DNA of 64,000 bases from Dermanyssus gallinae (lineage: Eukaryota > Arthropoda > Arachnida > Mesostigmata > Dermanyssidae), in the NCBI GenBank assembly GCA_003439945.1, contig QVRM01002014.1:1-64000 (forward strand). Direction: 5' to 3'. Shown in pieces: positions 32,780 through 43,841 of the stretch (its first letter is position 1; every line of letters begins with the position of its first letter). The notes under the pieces were generated by a model that worked only from the letters and a program-made list of their open reading frames with translations, was not told the DNA's origin and made no database searches. Made by a program: the position numbers and the translations under genes.

Positions 32780-34069
32780 ATTTCCCCCATTGCAATTAAT
32801 TTTATTTTGAACATTGGTGCTTATATACCAACGAATGAACCGTCATACAAAGCACTACGCGCACTACATTATACCTTAAAACATGTTAGCCTATTTAGTG
32901 GGTGGCACAACTGCTACCTGCCACCAACGGTGTAACTCAACAATTTAATTTAACAATGTGTAACCATGTGATGCTACAATAACAAATAGCTTACACCTGA
33001 AATGTGCATTGTAAAGGTTATTTGCGTTACTACATTGAGTACGCTCTTTTCTCTACAGCAGATAATTCCCTTAAAATAAACAAAATGTTGCGTTCCAAAA
33101 TGTTGTTATTCGTATAAAAACCTTAGCTTTTGAGCCTTGAAATGTTCGCTCTCCAATAGGGAATCACCTTTAACCTTTTGTGCACACATCCATCATTCGC
33201 TCTCAGCAGGTATGAACTGCTTGGAAGCTCGAAATCTACCTAGTTAGCTCACAAAATCAATCTTGGAAGCATCTACCAGCTTAAAAGTCATGCATTGAAT
33301 TATCGCCCTAGAGCGATTGCGTTTGCTCATAGCTACAGGAAAGCGCACCTTCGTTATCAAGAACAACTCGATAAGACTTGTTGTCACTTATCTAAGCAAG
33401 CTCGTTTGTACTAGTGCGGCCACTGCCAGCAAATTTGGTCGTCATTTCGATCAGGACGTCGTCGCCATCTGGTTCGATTTATGTGTTTGTGCGTTTGTGT
33501 TCTGTGGGCCCGATTCTGAAACATGAGGACGCATACGGAACACTGGCCATGGCTGTGAAGCTCGACCAATGCCCCGCTGTGTCACCTCTTCAGGGACGCC
33601 ACGCTTGTTAGGTTGTGTGTAGAGATCCAGTCAATGATTTAAAGCGCCTGAAACGATACATCGTCACACACCAGCTGTAGCCTGTACGCAGGTGAGTCTG
33701 CGAATGTATCTTAGCGGCGAACCCTTGGTAACCCTGCCTTTTAGCCGATAGGACTTGTTTAGCGACGGCGCTAAGGAGTGTTGCGTGGTGCTCCACGGCT
33801 CTTGAGGTCGGTCTCTTGTGTCTATGTGGGTTGTGCTTGCTTAAAGTATACGGTCCTCAATATACTTTATTGATACAGCTTTGATCGGAAAAAGATCTAA
33901 AGTCGTCCGTGCACCCTAGTGACGACGTATATATATAAAACTTGTTCATGGAATAAGATCATCATTTTTAGTTTAAATGGCTACAGCACAATGCCCTTGA
34001 AAAAAATGTCTTGTATCATAAACATTAAATGGAAGTGCTGTTCGTGCCCATCCCGATGAAGTATGGACA
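32780..34069. other. 1.3 kb without recognisable genes
   Basis: AT-rich to 33300, more mixed after. Small ORFs at 33317-33611 show no domain. Confidence 0.45.
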
Positions 34070-34154
34070 TTTTTCTGAAGAGCTATGAGGCTACAGTCAG
34101 AACAGGATCAGTGTGTTTCTGTTCTAACTGTAGCCTCATAGTTCTTCAGAAAAA
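34070..34154. repeat. 35-bp fold-back inverted repeat (hairpin)
   Basis: Arms 34070-34104 and 34120-34154 pair at 33 of 35 positions around a 15-nt loop. This is the longest of the short fold-backs in the window and the size of a microRNA precursor, but no transcript evidence is available. Confidence 0.9.
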
Positions 34155-35548
34155 TTACCAGGTCCCGAAACCAGAAGGTCGCACTTTACCAGTCCCTGAA
34201 GGAAGGCCTTCGCGCTCCATCAACGTCCGAAGGAGTTTACTGTGTATTGTGAATTTAATGGAAAACCATTTGTCACAGTAAACACAAGTAGCTGTACAAC
34301 CGTTGAGTGGCCCGGTCGGCATTTGAAGGCTAGTTCCTGGCTCTGCATGTCTATCGGAAGCCTCCCGTATCGGTTGACCTACAAAATATGAACGACAAAG
34401 ACCTATAAATGCACACGTCGTGTTCAAGACATTTAATGTCCAGGATACCGTCGGGACTATCGCTACATTTGTATGCCAGTCTTAGTAGCTAAGGTTCTAA
34501 ATCCTTAGGCAGAGTATCAATATGGTTCATCATGTCTAGGTTGACATGGAGCGGAATTGTAGAAAAAGGCCTGGCTCATCATGAGCAATGCATCACGAGC
34601 GAGTGGATGTTTGTAACCGCACTAAAGATTTTACGCTTTTATCATACTGTTAGTCGCAACAGATTTAGTTGTGGTCTGAGTCCCGGGCATCATGCATACG
34701 ACAAGGATTAGATCATTATAAATATATACTTTAAACGATTAACCGTCGTAATAATTTGTCATCATATACTAACTATTGCCACTTTGCAATAGCTTGGCTG
34801 GAAAAAATGCTAGTTTATAGGCAGGATTTTGTAGCGAAAGCCGCACTAGTACCAAGTACTCCTAGCATCTATAAACGCTCTTAGATCAATCGTTGCTGTC
34901 AAATTTGAGTACGGAGCGCCAATACGTTGAACACTCGCCTGAAACATCTGGGACGACCCTGTCTATGTGTGTATTTCTTTTGGCACAACCATGGTCATTT
35001 ATTCGACGTTTGTCAGGGATGTCCTAAACATAAACAAACCTACTTCTCCATGTTGGTTGCTAGTGCAATTTCCTTAGCAGAGTAATGTGGCAGAAGGACA
35101 AAGTTATCTAGATTTACGATTAAGGAACTTTCATGTAAATTTCAAGTCTACCACATTCTAAACTTTTAACGATAGTACTTGCATTCCACATACTTTGATA
35201 AAACATCCCATTTAATGATTGCCTAGAATCGTAGTAGCACCAAATGCTCTGGGACGTCCCGAAAAAGGACCTTGTTCTGAGAGACGTCGGATTCTGTTGG
35301 GTAAACGGTACAAATTAATTCGAATGTATTTTACCCATGATTTCTCTATCGGGTTGCTATTGACCAGGGAAACCACAATAAGATTAAACCAGCCTTTGCA
35401 GGGTGCAGGACCACCTTCCAGAGCCAAATTTTACCCTGCTAGAAAGGTGCTTCACAACATATATGAAGCGTGTTTTTTAGATGCCGCGGACGAGAATCTT
35501 TGCAGTAACAGGGACAAGTCACTGATGCCTCGGCAGGGATGACGCAGT
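34155..35548. other. 1.4 kb without recognisable genes
   Basis: Contains a 107-codon open frame (35219-35542, plus) with no domain I recognise; otherwise AT-rich and stop-rich. Confidence 0.4.
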
Positions 35549-35550
35549 TA

Positions 35551-36720
35551 TTAGGTTGATCCATAAGTCAGTTTGAATTTTTCACCCATTTTTGAAGACG
35601 CACGGATTTTTCACCCATTTTTGAAGACATACAACGGAAAGTTTTTATTGGATGCTGTATTGCCCACTTTGTTTAAATACCTTAGCCCAACGTTCAGGTA
35701 AACTCATGATTCCATCCTACTAGAAGGTGGCGTCCTGGATTTCGAAGTAATTGTCTATATACATTTGAACACCTTCCAAGAATCGAATTCTTTGCATTAG
35801 GGAATTTTGAAGGGACTAAAGCAGATGATAATCCTATGAAGCAAAGTCAGGACTAAACGCAGGATGTGGCAGAATATCCCATCCAAATTCCATTAACTTA
35901 TTGATGGTGAGCAAAGATGTGTGTAGTCTTGCGTTGTCGTGGTGGAAAGTCACTCCCCGTCTATTCGCCAATTCCGGCCGGCTAAGGTCAATTGCCCTCT
36001 TCAAATTGTGCAGTTGTTGACAGTATTTTAGCGATTGATTGTTGCGTTTGGATGCAACAGCTCATAAAAGATCACTCCCTTCGCATCCCACCAAAAACTT
36101 AACATCACTTTTCTTGTAAGGGGTCTGGGTTTGGCAGTTGCTTGGGGCTCACTCCCTTTTTTAAGGCGCGCCCTTCTGCAGACAATGTTTTTATAATGTA
36201 TCCACTTCTAATCCCCTGTCACCACAGTGCGGAGAAATGCGGAAACGGGGCGATCCTCGTTCTTTTTTAGGAGCTGATCACAAATTAGCACACGGTTCTC
36301 AAGTCGGCGATTGCTCAATAAGTGCGACATCCATACATCCAACTTGCTGACGAATCCCTTGGCATAGAGATGCCTTTGAACGGATGTCTATGGTACGTCG
36401 ACAATGGCCACGATTTTGCACAGCGAGAGGTGTGGGTTTTGTTCGACCACTGTTGTTAATACTTAGTTTCGGGTTTATTCACCATGAATTGGTAGCATAA
36501 CTGTTGTTAATGCGGCCGTGTCTACTGACAAAGGCCGCCTGGGCCGGTCTCGGTCGTTAACATCAATGTCGTCGTTCCTAAATCGGGCAAACTCCTTCTT
36601 TCGAACTGTCCTATATATTACTGCGTCTCCGCCACACACTTTACAAAACTTAGTTACGACTTGGGTTGCATTGTGCATGGCCACTAGCACTTGGTGTATT
36701 CGGCCCAAAGATTTCACCAA
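35551..36720 (-). pseudogene. Mariner transposase relic with one terminal repeat
   Basis: Minus strand from about 36720. The N-terminal DNA-binding part is NATQVVTKFCKVCGGDAVIY, RTVRKKEFARFRNDDIDVND. Next come VQRHLYAKGFVSKLDVWMSH and 'RTVVTGD*KWIHYKN' (stop after the first catalytic D), RRGVTFHHDNARLHTSLLTI (second D), DILPHPAFSPDFAS*DYHLL (stop beside the third D) and MSLPERWAKVFKQSGQYSIQ. Left end: TA then TTAGGTTGATCCATAAGTCA at 35551. A 29-bp tandem duplication (35577, 35606) lies just inside. I did not find the opposite terminal repeat, so the right end is lost or diverged. Confidence 0.85.
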
Positions 36721-37806
36721 GTTTCAATCAATTGTATTGCCGGCTCTTCTCGCAGACGTGCGCAGCGAGTGGACAGACGCCTCGGCGGTTTTTGCACTCT
36801 TTCGCCCAACGGCACGGTTGCTGGATGCTACGGTTAGATTCGATGGTTCAGATTTTTGCACACATAAAGTTACGAAAAGTAAGTACAGAAAAATGAATAT
36901 TTTTATTGCACCACCGTTCGGTATTCGCAGACAGTTCAAAATATAATACACATGTGCATTAAGTCACTAAAACGGCGTTAGTTTTCGTTAATTTTAAATA
37001 TATATATTGAATTCGTTGCTTATGCATTTATTCAGGATATATCGCGATGACATTTAGTGCAATGAGGTTGCAAAATTACAGCAACACTCATTGCAGGGGT
37101 TATGGAACCTTCGTGGTAGAACCCGTGGACGGAGAAGCGGGTGAGATCTAGGAGTGGGTTCCATCCATGCGAGGAGTGGTTCCATTCTTTTTGTCCAACA
37201 TATACCGGCGTCTTGTAGAACGCTTCCAACAGTTTGCTCATTTTCTGCTCAAAATTCCTGACAGAGGTCTGTAAAGGCGTAAGGTTTAAAAGCGATTTAC
37301 AAGATCCTCAATACACGGCGTCTACCATCAACAGACTAAAGGTGTGCATCTTCTGTGCGCTTGAACGAAGCGCAAAACTCTCTTATAGAACGTTGCCTTT
37401 ACTTGCCGAGAGCGATAAGGTGCTAAGCGGATAGGTGTTCCTAATTAGTCAACTTGAATAGTATCATTTCGACTGAGAGCGTCTGTGGCGCCGGGCTTAA
37501 TGCCATAGCGACAAAGCTGCTATTAACTCACTGAGATATATGAGTGGAGAAGTTACTTACCCAATTTAGCAGAACTATACTTAATAGATAAGCTGAGAGA
37601 CGCATCGTCAAGGTGGTTTACATTATTTTAAAAAATTAACATTTTGCAGTCTTAATATGTTTGGATTTACGGAACACCAGACTGAACATCTCTAATATGT
37701 TGGCCTAATCTCTGTCAGATTGACTTGGCCCAGCAGGATGCACGGCGTAAAACAATATTGTACTCGTGAATATGCAAATGAACGGATGTAGATGCGGAGT
37801 TATATG
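36721..37806. other. No gene recognised
   Basis: May hold the upstream part of the mariner relic to about 36950. Beyond that, AT-rich with short (TA)n at about 36998-37010. Confidence 0.4.
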
Positions 37807-37808
37807 TA

Positions 37809-38391
37809 CAGGGTGTTCCTATTTGTGTGTCCAAAACGCTAGGGTATGGTCAAACTCGGTGAGAAAATCATTTTTGCCAATGGGTGGAAGCCGGGAAAAC
37901 GTTTTGTTTAGGAGTGAGGATGAAATTTATAAAAGCAGTTATTCGGTCTTTTTTCTCCTACATAGTTGTGCAAAATCTACGTTTGCGGGAGAACCAGTCA
38001 ACGCACAAAGGAACCGATCATACCGGCGTGTTTGGCGGAAAATTCTGCACAATAAAGTATACATTACTAGCTTGCTTAGCAAAAAGCGAATAGCCAGATT
38101 AAGGAAAGTCATAAAAAGTCAAAATGTTACGTTAACGCTTTTTTGTGCAACATCGTAATTTTTTCCATTACGACCAAAAATGCACGTCCAAAAGACTACT
38201 CTCAGGCAATCCCGCAAACGTAGATTTTGCACAACTATGTAGGAGAAAAAAGACAGAATAACTGCTTTTATAAATTTCATCCTCACTCCTAAACAAAACG
38301 TTTTCCCGGCTTCCACCCATTGGCAAAAATGATTTTCTCACCGAGTTTGACCATACCCTAGCGTTTTGGACACACAAATAGGAACACCCTG
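37809..38391. mobile_element. Foldback MITE with 182-bp inverted arms
   Basis: Starts cagggtgttcctatttgtgt and ends with its reverse complement. Arms are 37809-37990 and 38210-38391 with a 219-bp centre, and TA dinucleotides flank both ends (37807-37808, 38392-38393). TA target and CAGGGTGT-type tips point to the Tc1/mariner superfamily. The same peptide reads out of both arms in opposite strands, which is a consequence of the inverted repeat and not a gene. A (TA)n tract abuts the right end. Related single ends are at 48005 and 52463. Confidence 0.85.
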
Positions 38392-38439
38392 TATATATAT
38401 ATATATATATATATATTTTGTAATCAATCACCAATGGTG

Positions 38440-41400
38440 GCAATATGAAAATTGGGTCTCTGCGAACGTGTGCACATTTACGAAGGGTCCAATGTAGGGA
38501 CCAACCCTCTCTGGAGGGTTCCCCGGACCGAGGCCGCGTTGCCTCGTTGCACATCGAGCGACTGGCGCTGTCTGAGAAAATCGCCCGCTTACCTATCATC
38601 GCTGACTAGAACTAGTTTCACCAATCTCCAATCTCTCTGGCGTCTAGCATCGGCGGGCACGTGGCCGCACAGGGCAACTGCTCTAAAGCGGATTGTTTCT
38701 ATTCGAGCTTCTAGGTCTGTAAGAGCGCCTGAGTAAAAAACGATTTAGCCTGTTGAAAAGGCCTGTGGAGGTAAGCTACTAGAGCTATCTTCAATAGGAC
38801 ATTAGCATCAGGCAACCCTAGACCCCCCAAAGAACGAGGAGTAGAGCTTGTTGACGTTAAGCCGATGGGTTGAGGTTCAACAGCGCCTCTACTGTAGTTA
38901 GCACGCTGTCGTTAAGTCGCTCAAGAGTCCCTAAGCAAGCGAGCAGTCTGCACTTCGGAGCAGATGATTGAGACTTAGGGCCGAAAATGAGTAGCTATTT
39001 TTTTAGCCACCTTTCAAGGGCTGCTGGAACTCCCTGCGGAAATAGGGGAACGCCTAGCAACTCTAGATTCGTGCCAATAGTCCTGCACCCTGGGAGTGCC
39101 TCCAGCATTTCAGAATCAGTAGCAGCTCCTACGACATGGACCTTCCACTTTGTAGGATTTAGGACAGAGCCACTCCGCTTCGCAAACTCGATAACTCTGT
39201 GGATGTCTCTCAGAACTGCACCAGGTTCCCCGCTTAGTACCCCGTCGTCCAAAAACCATATGTTTAGAGGGCACTCGAGAGAGTCGACTAACTCCTTGAT
39301 AGCCTTGCAGAAAAGAAGGTACCCAATGGGTCGCCCTGCTGCACCCCAGTTTGCAACATTATGGTATCATGTGGCAGAAGAAGGCAAGATTGTGTCTTAT
39401 AAGCTAGTTCCACCTGGTGGAACATACTCGGTGCCCAAGCTTTGATCGCGCTTAGCAGGTGGTCCCTTCGAATAGCGTTTTTGAAGTCAAACTTGACCAC
39501 AAGAGTGGCTCCGGAGCGAGACTCCAAGAAGGACCAAGTTGAATGCACCGCGGCCTCGCATCCTCCCGGTGTCGCAAACCCGAGGTGATGACTATCAAGA
39601 GCACATGAGACGTCTGCCTTGTTTTCAAAGATGTAGATCCTTGCCGTCAGCCTCCGGATAGCAAATGAGCATGCGATGGGCCTCACACAACCATCCTTTT
39701 TATTGAGGGCAAAAAGTCGGACCTCGAAGATGAGGAGAGTCGCCGGTCGGAGAGAGGCGATCCCCAGCGAAAAAGATCGACGACCCTGGCCAGGGCATTC
39801 GCAAGCCGGTCGGCGGCAGCCTCTAGAGCAGGGGACAACAGGTCTTGTAAGAGTCGTGGTCTGATTAAATCCAGGCCTGCTGCTAAACTACGGGAAAACG
39901 TTTTAATGGCAAACCGGACGTTCTTGCCTGATGTAGTTAAAGACAAGGGCGCGTGAGGAGCTAGGCCGTGTTAGGAGTGGAGGCGCGCGGAGGTGCTTAT
40001 CTAACAGAACGGCTGTCTCGCTAGGCTTCTGCGCTAGCATGTCTTCTGAGATCAATATCCTAGCCACCAATTGACTTGGGGCAGGGCCACCACTAAGGTC
40101 AAACCGCCTTCCATCAGTAATATCGCAGAGGTTCGATAACCGCCGGATGTTTGGGGCGTTCAGACGATAACCGCCGGATGTTCGGGGCGTTCAGACGATA
40201 ACCGCCAATGAGCGGTCATCTTTCCCACCATCGGGAAGGCGGATGACGACATGCGCGAAAAAGAACAAAGTATTGATTTTGGCAAAATGGGGACCAACCG
40301 CCAGCGACGAGTGATATCTTAAATAACACTGACTAACTCATCCGCGGTAAACCGAGAGTTCAAGGGCTCTGACTCGTCGACTATGTTATGGGCACCCCCT
40401 CCGTGCTTGATCGTTAGGTGTCAATGCAGGTCTCTTCGTGTATACATAAATCCGCAAGTTAGACAGAGGACCTTGTTAGGGCCTGATCCCCGGACCGCGG
40501 GCTGGCGAGCCTGTGGTAAGGCCTGTTGTCTTCGTGATATGTTATTAAAAGTAAGACCTTGTAACTTGCCCACCACGGAGAGCAGCCCCATCAGAGGTCG
40601 CAACGCCTCTTCCAGAGAGCTTAGAACCTGGGATAATTCAGGCCTGATTCCCTGCAGATGATCAGCCAGTATCGAGAGCGACGAAGTGGTATCGGCGCTC
40701 TGGCGAGACTTACTTGTTCTCGGGGTCTTTTTCGGGCGGCGGAAGCGGTGGGTGCTGACCCTAGGCGACCTGTAGCAGCGTTTCTTCCTCTGAATCTTCG
40801 GTATGGGTTTCGGGCTGGGTAGGATGACCTGTGGATCAACCCCCGCTGCTGGCGAAATTCCGAGCCTTGGTGGGACCTCGTACCTCGAAAAACGGGCCCT
40901 CTTGGACGGAAGCCGAGAGACACCGGACGGCTTCACCGATGACCGTGTTGGGGTAATCCGCTTTAACTTGCTAAAGCATGCGGCTTTCGAGCATTATTCT
41001 GCGCTTTCACGCAGGCAAGCTAGCCGTGGGCATGAGGAAGGTTCCGCCTAGTGAGGTCCCTGGCAGTTCGCGCACCTTGAAGTCTTATGACAGGAATCGG
41101 CGGTGTGATCTGGGCCTTTGCAATTCTTGCAGAACTTTTTCCCAGACACTTATCGGCCAGACGTCCGGATTTCAAGCACTTAAAGCAGAATCTTGCTTGG
41201 GCTGGCTCCAGGATAACCGAGTGAGATCTATGGCCGAGAAAGACGGACACCGGTGTTTGGCAAGAATAACTAAGGAAACTTACGTCAGCGATATCGTCCC
41301 GCCAGGGGACGAAGGATGTGGTCGACGCGCTTGAATAACTCTGTGTTTCACCAGTTTGTGGGCAATCTCGCCCTCAGTGAGCATTGGGCTGACTCCCTCA

Positions 41401-42043
41401 ATTCTCGCGGTAAATGATGGCCGGGCAGGCAGCCGATACGGGGCATTCTCCTAGGCTTGACATTTATTTAGTCTTTTACCCAGACTGCATTTGACTGGGC
41501 GTCACCAGTAATTTTGCAGCCTGGTGACACCGCGTAGATCTCCTTCAATATTTTAAGCACTGAACCTTCGGAAAATAACACATTATCCGGCCCGACAGTT
41601 GGTTGTTTTCGAAATGTGAGCTTGAACAAATTGATAGATTCTGCTTAGATGTCACCTTGAAGCCTATTAAGCTGTCGTTTCTCGTGTGAAATGGTAGCTT
41701 TTTCCTTCCGCGAAACCCCTCTGGTGAATCCTCCGGAGTCCACTAGCCCGTGTGGTCCGCTTGTGGTCCCTGCCATATCAGATTGCCTGCGGCGCTTGCA
41801 GCCGACGCAATCAGGTGCTAACGCATCACTGCCGTCGTCGTTGCCGGTGGCAGTGCACTCCATTCCACCCTCAGACATGGGCAATGCGGCCGCCTGTGCC
41901 GTAATGTCATCGGGCTTCGTCGTATTGTTTTCAACATTGGCAGTAGCGGCCCTCAGTCGTGATATGTCCAGCGAATCAGGTGGCTTATCCTGGCCGAATA
42001 TCACCAACTTCGGCATGTTTATGCCGCGAGAAGCGTAACGCAA
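38440..42043 (-). pseudogene. RLE-A LINE copy: ORF1 with knuckles, ORF2 with zinc finger, RT, nuclease tail
   Basis: Minus strand. ORF1 from MPKLVIFGQDKPPDSLD (near 42017), through an in-frame TAA near 41647, SVFLGHRSHSVILEPAQ (41250), knuckles FCFKCLKSGRLADKC and KNCKGPDHTADSC, to VILPSPKPIPKIQRKKRC. ORF2: zinc finger CLTCGFMYTRRDLH broken by a stop, SRSLAAGLDLIRPRLL, HLGFATPGGCEAAV, VVKFDFKNAIRRDHLL, TGVQQGDPLG, LDDGVLSGEPGAV, ELLGVPLFPQGV. After a deletion (38760-38990) only the tail RQRQSLDVQRGNAASVRGTL (38480-38560) remains. A 31-bp tandem duplication sits at 40134-40200. It has the same order as the copy at 42790-46560. Confidence 0.8.
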
Positions 42044-42104
42044 AACACAAAACTGCGCTAATAAAAGAGACGAACAAAAATAATATTAAAAAAAGAAAAG
42101 GGAA

Positions 42105-42180
42105 ATATGTAGCAGACCCGGGAATTAAACCCGATGCTGCTGCGTAGTAGTCGCTGACACTGCCACTAGGCTACGGAGAT
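42105..42180 (-). repeat. tRNA-like sequence (SINE head)
   Basis: Minus strand: A-box-like tagcctagtggcag (42173-42160) and B-box-like ggtttaattcc (42131-42121), 28 nt between them. The acceptor stem does not pair well, so a SINE or pseudo-tRNA is likelier than a functional tRNA gene. Confidence 0.55.
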
Positions 42181-42544
42181 CTGCTGGAAAAGATTGGTCG
42201 GTAAGCTACAACGTCTTCCGCCGAAACTATATTCTACAATGATTCCGGTGGATTCCGGTGTTCGATGCGCCGGAGAGCGGACGTGTTCTACATCTGCTCC
42301 CGTTGATGTGATGCATTTATTTAGTTAAAGGAAGACATTGCAAGGGAACTTGCTACAGTGACAGTGCCAACTGAGAGGCTTCGAGTGAAGTGCAAAACAC
42401 TCTTAAAAGTGCACCAGTGAGTGCTGTCGGGGTTTCCACTCCGATTGGCCTAACAGGCGGTAGTGTTCGATCTACAACGTCATCATAGAAGGTGTTTGTT
42501 TATGTTTTGCGCTGCTTCGCTACCTTAGCGTGAAGCAACTGACT

Positions 42545-42640
42545 CCGTGGGCGAAGCGGGAAGACGCCGACTGTCGGCTAGAAGTCCCGGGTTCAACGCG
42601 AGATTGCGTCAGACATTTTTAATTAAAAAGTTTTAATCTT
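42545..42640 (+). repeat. tRNA-like sequence (SINE head) with T-run
   Basis: Plus strand: A-box-like gtgggcgaagcggg (about 42547-42560), B-box-like gggttcaacgc (42589-42599) and T-runs at 42616 onward that could stop Pol III. Faces away from the one at 42105-42180. Confidence 0.5.
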
Positions 42641-42840
42641 TTTATTCGTTTGTAATTGAGAAATTTTAATGGTGTGTCGTTTTATACGACAACATGCCAA
42701 CGGACCCCGAAGAGCAACCTCCCCCCTAGTCTAGATATAAATAGACTTCGAAGCGCCATTAACACCGACGACAACTGAGGGTCTAATGGTGTTGAGGGGA
42801 CCTTGACAATGGACTACATTGGAGATGTTCAAGCAAGACA

Positions 42841-43776
42841 ATGGACTATACTGTATCTATATTGAAGATGTTCAAGCTTGTTCATGAGATGTTTCCCTCA
42901 TACAGAATTTCTGGTGGTCGTGAAGGCATTGTGGTGTGGGCCCCAACTATTGACACTGCCAAGCAAATACTCGCGGTGTCAAAAATAGGCGATATATCGG
43001 TGACGGCTACTTGCACATCGATTTCGAGATTCCGCGCACGCATCCACGGCGTATCCACGATTTTTACTGAAAGCGAAATTCTTTCGGAACTGTCTGCGTA
43101 TAATGTAATTCAAGTTCGTCGTCTGTACACTAGCGAACGGGGCACAAAGAAGCCGCTGACGAAGGTAGTTCTAACTTTCGATCAGCAGCCACCCACTTCG
43201 CTATTTTTAGGGTACAAGGCCCACAACGTGGTTCTGGAGCGGACCAGCCAATTTTATGTTTTAAGTGCCAACGCACGGGTCATATAGCAAGTAAGTGTAC
43301 GTTGCAACGGGCATGCCGTAAATGGGGAGGAGCAGATCACTTGGCGGCTGAGTGCACCAATGCCCCCAGGTGTGTGAACTGCAAAGGAGCTCACGCAGCA
43401 GGATCATCCTACAGCCATCATTGGAGAGGAGCTGGAGATGCCGAAAATAACTCCTCAGGTGGCTGCAGCCACAGAAGCCGTGACGCCAGGCCCAAGTTAC
43501 GCCTCAGTTGTCAGAGGTATCTCGTCAGCAGCTGACGACCGAACGCCTCAATTAATTCTCCCGAATCCTGCGTTTCCTCTACGCAAATTTTCTATGAAGT
43601 CAAGTCAGTATGTGAGCAATTATGGCCGTCCACGCGTTCGGCGTTTCCAAGGACTTGCTCCCAAGTCGAGCCGCAAATCTTTTCAGACGGCTAAAGTTAC
43701 TCTTGGAAATTTAGGCTCGGTTGCAGATGCATTAAAAACTGTAAGCCCTGATTTGCAGAAGCTATCAAGGTGGTGA
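42841..43776 (+). pseudogene. RLE-A ORF1: gag-like protein with zinc knuckles
   Basis: 42841-43287 reads MDYTVSILKMFKLVHEMFPS, IVVWAPTIDTAKQILAVSKI, GVSTIFTESEILSELSAYNV, FLGYKAHNVVLERTSQ; the frame then shifts into knuckles. These are FKCQRTGHIASKC, CRKWGGADHLAAEC (first Cys pair damaged) and CVNCKGAH, at about 43255-43395. A third frame (43438-43776) gives SYASVVRGISSAADDRTPQL, LPNPAFPLRKFSMKSSQY and 'VADALKTVSPDLQKLSRW'. It plays the role of an RNA-binding Gag. An ORF1 of this kind upstream of an RLE-bearing ORF2 is notable, since R2 itself has a single ORF. Confidence 0.7.
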
Positions 43777-43841
43777 CAAAGGTTCTACAGCCCCTGTTAG
43801 CCCTGCTACCACTGGCGAAAAAAACTTAGAAAATACTCATA

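Noticed and set aside
35219..35542. 107-codon ORF as a host gene
   Set aside because: No domain, no splice context, and ordinary chance length for this sequence; left as unassigned.
37884..38316. Two ORFs giving nearly the same protein on opposite strands
   Set aside because: Mirror translations of the MITE's inverted arms; no domain.
42105..42640. Functional tRNA genes
   Set aside because: Box A and B are recognisable but stems do not pair well and no clear anticodon arm is seen; SINE heads or pseudo-tRNAs are likelier.
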